A DNA stretch of 64,000 nt from Branchiostoma belcheri (taxonomy: Eukaryota; Chordata; Leptocardii; Amphioxiformes; Branchiostomatidae): contig NW_017804398.1 in the NCBI RefSeq assembly GCF_001625305.1, positions 1,567,790 to 1,631,789 on the forward strand. The letters are read 5' to 3'. The notes under the pieces were generated by a model. That model was not told where the DNA came from and made no database searches. It was given only the letters and a program-made list of their open reading frames with translations. The position numbers were made by a program, and so were the translations under genes. Positions 34,195 to 46,300 of the stretch are shown one piece after another; the stretch's first letter is position 1, and each line of letters starts with the position of its first letter.

Positions 34195-36342
34195 GCTGCC
34201 AGAAGACATTGTTGTTATGACTTGAGCTTTCTTGTTTAGATTGACTAGACCTGTAAAGCTTTGAGGTTAGGTTAGAGACAAATGACCACTAGGGAGTGGA
34301 TTGTGTCATACTACCCTGTAGTAACTATTGGGAGAAGTGCAGACTGATTAGCCTGTAGTGGCAATGTCTGTTGGTGACTGATCTGTCAGGTTTTATCTAG
34401 TCCGTGTAATGTTTGATGGCATGCAAAATTATCTACAGTCACTAGGTGGCGCCTTTGGCTAGCTTTACAGGAATCACTAGCCAGGTTGTTTCTTTGCACT
34501 GCTGACTTGTTCCTCTAGGTAGCACTACTTCACTGCTTGAACTGTTTATCAAAGAGAAAACTTGCTCAATTGCCTGAAGTTTTTGGTGAAGAACAACATG
34601 GGTAGTTGACATTGAAGACGTGTACCTTTGTTACAAAAAAATTACAATTTTTTAAAATTTGAGAATACTCTAAAAACTGAAAAAGAAACACCACAACCGC
34701 ACAGTTGTAACTGTTCAACTTTTATAATTTAGTATACTCTACAAAGTGTCTTTTTTGGTTACAAAATGTACAGGTTATACCTAGTCACATTCATACTTAC
34801 GAAAATGTACATACCATACTTTATACATATATATCATTATACACAAGAAATGTACATTTCCAAGTATGACGTAAATTAAAAATATCTTGGCTGACATAAA
34901 AGTATTGCTCTACATAATGAAGAATGTACAGCAATTCAAAACTACAGCGCTTTATCAAGCTAAGAAATCTTTCTTCTGCCAAACTGTAGACAAACATTAA
35001 AACACTAATCAATAAAAGACTACAAGATAACTGGTAGGCAATCAAACATATGTTAAAACCAGTAGTTGTTAAAACATTGTCTAGGAGTACTCCTACACAG
35101 ATACGGATGGGCAAGACCTGAAAAATCACTGTTCAGGAAATAACTCCAATATTGCTTTTCTTCCTGTGCAAATGCCTGTTATGTGTAACATGATGATATA
35201 AAAATCACACTGAAACAACATCCCAGTAAAATGCTAGTAGTAATGGCAATGGCATAAGATACTGGTATACATGTACCAACATTTACCCAGCAAGAGCCAG
35301 CATATGCCAGAAAAAAACTTCCCAAGTCTTAGAACACTACTTGAATTTGTACATGTACAGTTTGTACAATTATAGCTACATTTGGGCAGCATTGAAACAT
35401 CACTAGTAATACATTTGTACAATGACAACAATACTACATGAACCACAGAGCTGCATCTTGCACAGTATTTCCAGTATTCTAACTGTATTATTTCTATTCT
35501 AGCTTACATGTAGTACACAGTTTTCATAAGTTTTTCCTGAACACAGTGGCAGATCTAGTACTGCTATACCTTGTAGATATGGACAATTCTTGTATCTAAT
35601 TCAGAACAAGGCACTACATTTTTGACTAACTTTTTGGAAGGGAATTTTTACACATCGTCAAGGATCAACAGAAATGCTGACAATTCTGTACACAGCTCAC
35701 TTTGAACATACCTAGTGAATTGTTTTTAACTCAGCCCAGTAAATGTGTTCCAAGGAATACAATGTTGCAAATAGACATGTTAAAGCTGGCAATGCAAATA
35801 CATGTAAATGTGAAAAGTACTGTCATGTACATGTCATTATCATCCTATAGATAGGATGTTTGAAAGCAATGCATGCTACAATAATAATTATTATAGGTTG
35901 TAGAAGTAAACTTTTTAACACCAAAAATGAACAAAGAATGTTGCAATTGTCTATTGGTTGCATTTTGATTGAAATTACTTTGTGCCATCACTTTGCACAA
36001 TGCACTATTAAAAAGGTATCTGTGAATCTCCCTGTCAAGTGTTCATAAAATCTCACCTGGTACTACACTGATTTAAAACAAAAGAAAACTAAAATTCAAA
36101 TCTAGAATTCTTGGATGAACAATGTACCAACAGGCCGATGGACCGGTTTACAACATGGCTTACTGGCAAGACTCAGACCATGGCACTTTTCATGGTTAAA
36201 TATTTCCATAAAAGGTAGCACACTAATATTATCCATGTTTCACGTAGGCACCTTTAGCTATAGCTATAATCTGTTGGGGCAAGTCTCGATGCATGCTCAC
36301 TACTAACTCACAGTAATAAACTAGATATTTCTCCAGCAGGAA

Positions 36343-37367
36343 TCATACGAATGTCACACGTAATTTGTCCCCGTCCTGTGTTGTGGAGACCACAGTTCTT
36401 CTTGCTGTTTTGTCAGACACACAGATACCGGCTCGAGTTCTACTTTGCAGTGCACTGACGCTGCCATCGATGCTGTTATTGCTGGTATTGTGTAAATTAG
36501 CATTCTGCCTGGGTGTTGGAGTGGTGAGGAGCTCGTGGGTTGTTGGGGAGGGCAACATGGGGGAGGGGGGCAAGGATTCCGATCCAGCACTACAGTTGTG
36601 TGGCTCTATATCGGTGGAGTCTGAATTTGGCGAGTAAGCAACCCCCGGTTTTGGCACTGAGTTAGCATTGGTGTAACTGGGAGGTACTCCGTCTACGGAC
36701 GGTCTGTCCTGCAGAGCTTCATCCTCCACTAACGTTCTATCTAGATCTGTGGTTCCGTACGCTCGCGCCAGCCCATGCCGCCCGTCTCCTGACAGGTCCA
36801 GTGTGTTTTCCACGACGGTGGTGTTGAGAATGGAGTCCTCGCTGTGAGACTTGGTCAGCTGCGTGTAGGCAGCGTGCGCAGCGCGAACGTTGACGGGGCT
36901 GGAGTCCGGGCGGAATGTGCTGAAGGACAGGTTGGGGGTGGCAGATTTGGGGCGAGGTTTCCTCTGTTTCTCTGGAGAAATGGTGATGTAGGCCGAGTCG
37001 TTGAACATGGACATGTTTCCTGACTCATCCATGTACGAATGGTTTGGCAAGAAGGAGTCGTCAGCGTTGTGCCCCTTGAAGTAGTGGTCGGCCTGTACTT
37101 GTGACGGATAAACACCAGAGAAGCTCTGGTTGGTGCTGTTCAGACCTTCCCTCAGGAACTCAGGCACCTCGTACATGTCCTTAAACATGGAGGACTTACG
37201 GTGGGAGTCGGCGGAGGAAGGGTTGCTTTTGTTGGTCCCAATGCTGGTGGAGTCTTGGCCACTTTTCTTTGGCTTGAGGAAATCCGGAAGTTCCAAGTTG
37301 GAAAGAGAGGCCCCCCGCTGGTCTTCCATCCTACTGCGGCTGGCACGAGATAGCATCATAAACAGGT
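36343..37367 (-). CDS. RGS12: GoLoco motif and long C-terminal region, stop at 36,343
   Basis: 1,025 nt, phase 1 in. Starts with the GoLoco motif [19 protein letters not shown], then LELPDFLKP, which also follows GoLoco in vertebrate RGS12/14. About 310 low-complexity, Ser/Pro/Asn-rich residues follow. The last residues are LRVTFV, a class I PDZ ligand pattern (Thr at -2, Val at 0). TGA at 36,345-36,343. Confidence 0.93.
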
Positions 37368-40300
37368 CTGGAAAACAGGCAAATAAACACACAGTTAGGT
37401 AAGGGGAAGACTTAGAAACTGCAACACAGATTGTGTTAATGAGCACAACACTGTATATCATCTTTCACATATTAGTTGCATATGAAGCACAATCTGAATG
37501 GAAAGTCTCTTACATAATGGTGACAGATGCTGATATTCTTGTATATCCAATGGCATGTATATGTGTTTTCTTGGAAAGGCTGAATTTAAGGTTAAAAGAG
37601 TATGTATGATCTATGTCCTCAACACATCATCAGGCCTACTCATGTAGGAGTCTAGATCACAAAAGCCTCAATGGCAAAAACATACTAATTACTACGTACA
37701 TGATGTAATACTATTTAGGTAGCAGGGAACTGGGGAGGACTGTTTTAAAAAAGATGATGACAGAAAAGAAAGAAGAAAATTGTATTCTACAAGCTTAGGA
37801 TCTAATGTTAAGCAAATACTAAGACTTACATTGTACTAAGGTAATCATACCTACATGAGATAGTAGAGAGAAAAGAGAGAGGGTGTGCAGTCATATTTCC
37901 ATTCCTAGGGATGGATGCAGGAAATGAGGGAAAGAGACAGTGCATGAGTGCAGTTTACAAATGACGCTCTGAAGTCAAATAACAATCGATAACAAATCAT
38001 GAAACTTTCCTGGTGGTTTTATTTTCATGGTGACTTCTCCCCTGTGAATTCGTGACAATACAAATTTGCCTTCCTTGTATGACTAATATAGAATTGTTTC
38101 AACGGTGAATTCAAAACACAGTGAAAGACTTCCTTTTCCACCTACCATAAAATAAAATCACCATGAAAGTTTCATGATTTACGGTATTCATTCCATTTTG
38201 CTGCAGTTTTACACAAGTGACTGCAACTACCAAGCTTTGTAAGGCCTAACATTCCTGCAGCATACATGTACAATGTCTTATACATGTATAAGGACTATGA
38301 CATGTGTCCAGGTAATCTGCAATATAAATCACTCTTTGACAAAATATGTCAGGTTAAGGTGTTAACAAATTAGTTTGGTGCACTTACTACCATTCAGCAG
38401 TGTTGTTATCCACATATCACCTGGTGTAAGTTGGTACAACGTCAACATTAGTGATTATTGTTACTACACACACGTGTCCTGGAACCCTTTTAGTACTCAC
38501 CGTACACGAACACGTGTTAGTTAAATCTAAGGAAATGCACAAACCTCCTTTACCTTCCGTGTCCGACCCTTGCACTGGCCGTGTCTTCCTGGGAAGTCTG
38601 TCCGAGCTCTGACCATTGGAAGTGGAATTTCCCCCGTCTTTACTTTTCCTGGTGATTTCCTCGGTACCCGTTGTGTTTCTTCTGACTAAGCTGTACGAAC
38701 CTGGGAAGGGTATCATTTGTAACATTATTAATATCACCACTGGAAAACAAGGGAGCAAATACCACAGAAAATCCAACTGTTGTTTCCTGACACTGGTGGC
38801 TGTGACTGCTGAGTGACCAGATTTCATAGATTTGCTTGACAAATTTCATTGATTTTTTAAAAGAACAAATCTTTTTTATGCTTCATGTGTTTCATTATCT
38901 TTTACATCATACTTTTGATTTGATTCATTGAAATTGTAACAATGAAATACATGTTGGACACTGTTGCTGGTGTTGTGTCCACGCATACATGTGGAAACAA
39001 ATACAGGACAGGACAATACTAATTTTCACTTGAGTTAAGTGAGGAAAGTCGTGTAAAGTGCCTTTCCCAAGGGCACAAGATCGGTGGCATGTCAGGACTC
39101 GAACCTGGGATCTCTTGGTTCCGAGTCGAGCACCCTGCTGTTATGCCACACGACCCCACTTTTACACATACCCATAGTATCATATTCAAGATTTGAAATC
39201 GAAATCAAGGGGCACACAAATCCAATGCTGGTTGCACCGTGATCGCCGTCTAGTGGAAAGGGGGCTTACTGGATGTCCTGTCTGGCTCCAGATGTCTGGT
39301 GTCTGCCTGCAGTGGGAGTTTCCCTGGTACAGAGTACTTTGTCCCTGCAACATGACTGGTGGGCTCCACAATCACCTTCTGGTTCTCCAGCGTAGCAGCG
39401 GGGATGCCAAGGTCAAGGGGAAGGGCATTTCCATCCTAGAGGAAAGATGAATAATGGAACCTATGAATATATACAGTCTTTTCCTCACTCTACCATCAAG
39501 ATAAGGAAGCTACAGTATACTGTATACAAAACTTATGTCCGCTCATGAATTTTCTTGTGCATTACTCAGAAGGTTAGTGGAGTCACAGTGCCCCATAGGG
39601 AAATGTATCATAAATGCAAAGGAGCATTGATTCAACCACCCTTTACCTCCTACTTGTCATACATTCATGTATATATGGTTAGAAGAAATGCTTAGGTCAC
39701 ATTTTACAACCAGGGCACCATCAGGATGTTTGCGTGAACAAAATACAAACAATTCACATCAATCAATATAGTAGTACACAGATAGTACTCATGATTTATC
39801 ACTTTTTTTGTGTTTGCTGTCTTTTGGATCATACTTTTCATTCCTGGAAACTGTCTGGCTGGGCTGGGAATTGTGTCTTTAGCATAAGTCATAAACAATC
39901 ACAAAGTCCTCAATGCTTAACCCTTTATCCATCAGTGTGGTGTTTTTCAGATTTTGTAGGAACAATTGAATGAAGATGTTGGACTATTTCCTACCAGTCT
40001 GATGATGGCCTCCTCCAGCCTGAGGCTGTACTTGTTGAGGACCGTCCTCATCACCTCAGCCACAGGTTTGGTTGGTTTTACCTTCACACGGAGAGAGAAC
40101 TTGCCAAGGGAGGGCAGGTCCAACCTAAAGCAATGAGAACAGTAGATTAGGATGCACCAATGAAGGGTAGAAATCCAGGTAATGAGATATACAAGGAAAT
40201 TGTTACTGAAGTAACTGAATAGATTTTGAAAACTGCTTTTCATCGGTGACTCACATTAGGACTAGTGGTAGTGTACAAATGTAGCACATTAGGACTGGTA

Positions 40301-43300
40301 ATGTCACTCCAGGCTTTTAAATACAACAGTTACATAGCCATTTAAGGCTCTATGATTGAAGTGATTTGGGTGCCTGTAAGGCATACTGCAGTATGATTGT
40401 ATGGCCTTGGAAAATTTCAAGGGTGCACAGAAATCAATTCTCTAAAATGCATGTCACTTATGACTGCATAATTGTTTGGTACATGTGACTGTTCAAGGCT
40501 AGTGCGTAAATGTCATGTGCATATATACATATACATGGCATATACATGTACATGTAGTTGGTTAGAAAACAGAATCAGAATCTGATGCAATAATCGATAG
40601 ACCAGAAAGAGTTACAAGCATAGACAAATGTTTTGCAACCATTTCATTCTATAACTTACATGTACATGTATGCAACTAGTTAATGCAAATCAGTCTCCAT
40701 CTACATGTACATCCCTCCCTGTGATTTAACAATTTGTTGTTTTCTGCTTGAAAGTAAATTGTGAGTCTAATCAACCCACAACTAATGATAAACTAACTAT
40801 CTTGTCCTGGTCTGACCCTCACACTTACTTGAACAGCACCCTTTGTTCCACCCTGATCTCCTTAGATCCCAAGACAGACACGTCCTGTTCCAGATCAACC
40901 GGTTTGTCGTCTGCCAAGTGGTAAACCTCCACTGCTGCCATGGGCAGCTGACGCCGCTCACACAGCCTACAGGAGCAAAGATTTATGTTCAATCATGGTC
41001 TAATGTATATATGTTATGTTAGGCCACAACAATTTCATGTCTTGCCCTCGTCTTTCTTGATTTCACAATTTATCGACTAGGATGTCTAGGTCTGTTTTAT
41101 GCCCACTTGCTTCATTGATTTCCTACAAAAATCCAAGAACCAAACAATCAAATTGGTATGGCCTTAATTCTACTGTCAACTTGTGTTCATATTCTACCAA
41201 TCAACATGTCAGTGGCAAGAATCAAGTCAGTATTCTTCAAATAAGAGGACAGCAGGGTAAACTAGAAATACAGGCAACATTTTTATGCATCTGTAAAGCC
41301 TAACTGAAATCTATGAAAAGGATCCACTCTATTGCATGTAAAAGAAGTGCATAATTAACAAAGAAAAGGTCAGACGGAGTAGAAAAAGCTCCAGGCACTT
41401 AAATCATGGTAACCATTATTCTTGTAAGGGCCCATTAAGATAGTTCCTTGCTGCGAAAATTATAGCGATGACATTTTGGAAGACACTTACGGCTATCCTC
41501 TCTCAGAATCCTACCAGCTGAACAAAGCTGTGACTTACGTTTTGTGAATACCAGGATCTTCGTTTTGAACATGACTACTATGCTGCAGCTTTTGTTTGAG
41601 GTTATTTTATGCGCACATATCTGTAAAGCAACTAAAATTCATGTACATTTACATGTAGATTGGGATATTCAGTCATAAGTTCTTGGATGGCCATACATGT
41701 ACTTGTTCAAAGAAGGTAGCCTTTCATAGATCCCCATCAGTTGAATGGGAACTCTTGCAACCCTGAACACTTCACTCTAATTTATAGTCTGAGAGGTCAA
41801 GGAAGAAAAGAAATGGCACAAAGTCTGAACATATATCAGGGATTCTGAAAGGGAAACTTATGGCCCCTGCTTTCTTCTTGATGTCCCACAAGCAATAAAA
41901 ATAATTTTGGCCAGCGTTCAGACAACCCTACGACCTTTATGTTCTTATCAGAGACATCCTAAGTGTCGTTACAAAAACCTTGAGCAATGTTAGCTTGTTC
42001 TTCCCACTTATCTTCAAGACATAGATGTACAGTGTGGCTGTGTCTGCAGGAGACAAGAGACCTACATCTTAGTCCATATCACTGCACTGAGGCATGCTGG
42101 AAGAATACACTGAGGAATGATTGAAGAATACATGTACTTCTACATTGTATATCCCCAGGGTAGAGTTTGTTAAAAACCATTTAACTCCACAGAAATGATG
42201 CCTTTGCTACATACTTGCTGAGGGCACTCCGTATTGTCTGTCCTGGCTTGGCGTAGATGACGGTGGAGGATCCATCAGGCAACAGGACTCGGCAGAACTT
42301 GTAAGACTGCCGGGGATCCGCTACTGCACTCTCGTTCAACTGGGAAGTCTCCAAGGACTGGAGAACAGGAACAAACAGTTGGGAAGCATTGTAAGATTCA
42401 AGTATCATCAGCAGCGGAAAATCTGTTCCTGTTTGACCATATTTCTTACTAAAAAAGGAGTTGCCATGATACTTAACCTGTAATGAGTGTATAATTCAAA
42501 GCAGATTGAACATGTTGTAAAGTTCAAGCTTGTTCCAACACAAGAAGGGAACTTCATCAGATGTGGGATGAACTTGCTGACTCTCTGGAAGTCGAAAGCA
42601 CGATGACGTCAGAAGTGCATCAAATCTGGCAGGAAGATGGAATCTACCACCATCACGGTTCAGAGAGGGTTGATGGGCCATTGCCTCCTTCATACCTCTC
42701 ACCCCCCACAAAGTAGTCCTCCTCTGTGACCAGTATATTTTTGGAGCACAGGCGCCCCAGTTCCACTATGTCTGAAGTTTCACAACACATAAATATTGAG
42801 TCTCTGGGCCACACTGTTACACTGGATAAGGTACGTATACTGGACACAGAGAAGAACTACTTTGTGAGGGGTGTGAAGGAGGCAAAGTACATCAGGGCCC
42901 ATCAACCCTCTCTGAACTGCAACGGTGGTGGATTCCATCTTCCTGCCACTTTTGATGCACCCTTGACGTCATCACGCTTCTGACTTCCGGAGAGTCTGAC
43001 AAAGGTTGACGAGATCTACCAAAAATTTATGGTGGGTTCCCTTCTTGTGTTGGAAACAAAGCTTGAACTTTACAACTATGGATGTACATGTATTTATGGC
43101 ATAAACCAATGAAATGTGTTTATAACCTGGTTACCAAACCTATTATAGCTCCCGAGTCCTACATCCTCTCCGCAAATTAGCGGAGAGGATGTAGGACTCA
43201 GGAGCTATAATAGGTTTGGTAACCAGGCTAATGTGTTTATGGCATAAACTAGCTAATATGATGTATTCATTAGTGCACATGGAGGACTGTTACAGTATTA

Positions 43301-46300
43301 AAAGCTGACTTGGGTGTGATACTGTTATTACAGTGATGGAAATCACCTCAGCAGACATGGCCTTCTGGTGCAGGACATCTAAGTCTGTACTTGCGAGGGA
43401 GCTGCGACGGCTGCTACTGTTGTCACTCAGGTGTCCGTCTAGGACCTGTACAGAACCTGGGGACAGTTCCACACATTAGCTCATACTTTGGTTAACAAAA
43501 CACACTTACAATAGCCTGCTAATAATACATTGTAGAATACAACTGCTAATAATACATTGTAGAATACAACTGCTAATAATAGTACATTGTAGAATACAAC
43601 TGCTAATAATACATTGTAGAATACTAGAAAGGCCAATATTTGCTTTGGAGCAAATACAGCGATGGGTTCACCACATTTTACGACATGGCAGGGAAAGAAT
43701 GAGAAACACAAGGGAAAACAATGATTTACATTGATATAACTATAATATGAAGTAACATACAACTAAAACAACAGTTGGATAGCTATTCCCTACTTTATTG
43801 GTTAAGATTTTTAATTGCATAATGCAAACTGTTGATTTTCAAAATTCCAATGCTGGAGCAGGAAAGCTTGAAATACCTACCAAAACACTTGAATACAGAC
43901 ATACTGTTAGTATGGAAATGCTCTGTGCAGGTGTTAATCAAGTTAAATCCCAACAGCCAATCAGCAAGAAATGCTCTGTGCAGGTGGAAATGCTCTGTGC
44001 AGGTGTTAATCAAGTTAAATCCCAACAGCCAATCAGCAAGAAGTATAGAGGAAAGCTGCATGCCTATTGGTTGATGCCCTGCATTCCATTGTGATGACTC
44101 ATGGTAAACACGGCACACTAACACAGTAATACATTTGATATAACACAGCCAAAAAACTCAAATAAAACCATTCTAAAAGCCTGTATCACAAAAATTTAAA
44201 AAACGCCTAGGGGTATTTGCCCACTGTACCTCCATACCAAATTTCAGGACCTTAGGCCCTAAAATGAAGAAGCTGAATCCATTTAAAAAATGGCAGGAGA
44301 AGAAGGAGGAGGAGAAGAAACATCAGAAAAAGCAATATGGGTTCACCACCACTTCGTGGTGTGGTGAACCCATAACAAGGAAAAACAGGACATGCATTTC
44401 AAGAATAGCTAGCAAACATTTTCCTGTTAAAAAGCCATTAGCTTCCAAGAAAGCCAAATCATGCCTCTTTCAGTTTCACTAGCTTCTTCACTACACTATT
44501 GTACAATAATGGCTATGTACAATGTAACATTACATGTATTATGTGAAATCCATTAAAACCCTACAGTGATTGTATGTCTTATGGCACTTTTTGCTCAATG
44601 TCAGGGGCATTTATGCCATTAACTAATGGAGAAGATTGGTCGGCCAGACTTAGGCTAAAATTAGTTGGTTGAGATTACCCGCCAATCACATCCCCTGTGG
44701 ACTGGCTCTGGGACGTTTAACTGTCAATCATACCGTATATGGTAACAGAGCAGAAAGAAGTGTTCCATTATGGTCCATCAGAACTGGCATACGGTTCACT
44801 TAGCTCCAAGTCATCTTTTATTGCCGCATTATTAAAATGATTTATTCCAGTCTANNNNNNNNNNNNNNNNNNNNTTGATGGGCCATTGCCTCCTTCATAC
44901 CCCCCACAAAGTAGTCCTCCTCTGTGACCAATATATTTTTGGAGCACAGGCGCCCCAGTTCCACTATGTCTGAAGTTTCACAACGCATAAATATTGAGTC
45001 TCTGGGCTACACTGTTACACTGGATAAGGTACGTATACTGGACACGGAGAAGGACTACTTTGTGAGGGGTGTGAAGGAGGCAAAGTACATCAGGGCCCAT
45101 CAACCCTCTCTGAACTGTGACGGTGGTGGATTCCATCTTCCTGCCACATTTGATGCACCCTTGACGTCATCACGCTTCCGACTTCCGGAGAGTCTGACAA
45201 AGGTTGACGAGATCTACCGAAAATTTATGGCGGGTTCCCTTCTTGTGTAGGAACGAAGCTTGAACTTGGTACAACTATGGATGTATTTATGGCATAAACC
45301 AATGAAATGTGTTTATAGCCTGGTTACCAAACCTATTATAGCTCCCGAGTCCTACATCCTCTCCGCAAATTAGCGGAGAGGATGTAGGACTCAGGAGCTA
45401 TAATAGGTTTGGTAACCAGGCTAATGTGTTTATGGCATAAACTAGCTAATATGATGTATTCATTAGTGCACATGGAGGACTGTTACAGTATTAAAAGCTG
45501 ACTTGGGTGTGATACTGTTATTACAGTGATGGAAATCACCTCAGCAGACATGGCCTTCTGGTGCAGGACATCTAAGTCTGTACTTGCGAGGGAGCTGCGA
45601 CGACTGCTACTGTTGTCACTCAGGTGTCCGTCTAGGACCTGTACAGAACCTGGGGACAGTTCCACACATTAGCTCATACTGTGGTTAACAAAACACTTAC
45701 AATAGCCTGCTAATAATACATTGTAGAATACAACTGCTAATAATATATTGTAGAATACAACTGCTAATAATAGTACATTGTAGAATACAACTGCTAATAA
45801 TACATTGTAGAATACAACTGCTAATAATATATTGTAGAATACAACTGCTAATAATAGTACATTGTAGAATACAACTGCTAATAATACATTGTAGAATACA
45901 AGGAAAAACAGGACATGCATTTCAAGAATAGCTAGCAAACATTTTCCTGTTAAAAAGCCATTAGCTTCCAAGAAAGCCAAATCATGCCTCTTTCAGTTTC
46001 ACTAGCTTCTTCACTACACTATTGTACAATAATGGCTATGTACAATGTAACATTACATGTATTATGTGAAATCCATTAAAACCCTACAGTGATTGTATGT
46101 CTTATGGCACTTTTTGCTCAATGTCAGGGGCATTTATGCCATTAACTAATGGAGAAGATTGGTCGGCCAGACTTAGGCTAAAATTAGTCGGTTGAGATTA
46201 CCCGCCAATCACGTCCCCTGTGGACTGGCTCTGGGACGTTTAACTGTCAATCATACCGTATATGGTAACAGAGCAGAAAGAAGTGTTCCATTATGGTCCA

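Larger units (their letters stand above)
31530..36342. other. Convergent 3' region of KIAA0232 (+) and the RGS gene (-)
   Basis: No coding gene recognised; frames such as 32,261-32,770 have no family match. It should contain both 3' UTRs. AATAAA occurs on the plus strand at 32,051-32,056 and 34,189-34,194. I found no canonical AATAAA for the minus-strand gene between 34,500 and 36,342, so its 3' end is undefined and the UTRs may overlap. Confidence 0.6.
42671..44854. other. Haplotype copy 1 of a duplicated assembly segment
   Basis: Homologous to 44,875-46,376 in the same orientation and order: retroelement fragment, MITE, RGS exon, minisatellite, then a unique block. It differs by scattered substitutions, minisatellite length and the 750-bp insertion. 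It ends exactly at the N gap. Confidence 0.85.

Noticed and set aside
39090..39165. Functional tRNA gene on the minus strand
   Set aside because: Only the A-box-like and B-box words are present. It is followed by a SINE body and lacks a clean cloverleaf and 3' terminator.
43347..45649. Tandem exon duplication giving mutually exclusive exons in the RGS gene
   Set aside because: The encoded peptide is identical, the flanking introns are also duplicated, and the homology ends at the N gap. Assembly of two haplotypes explains it better.
43518..45899. Regularly spaced repeats that might suggest a CRISPR-like array
   Set aside because: The units are contiguous with no unique spacers and lie in a eukaryotic intron; it is a minisatellite.
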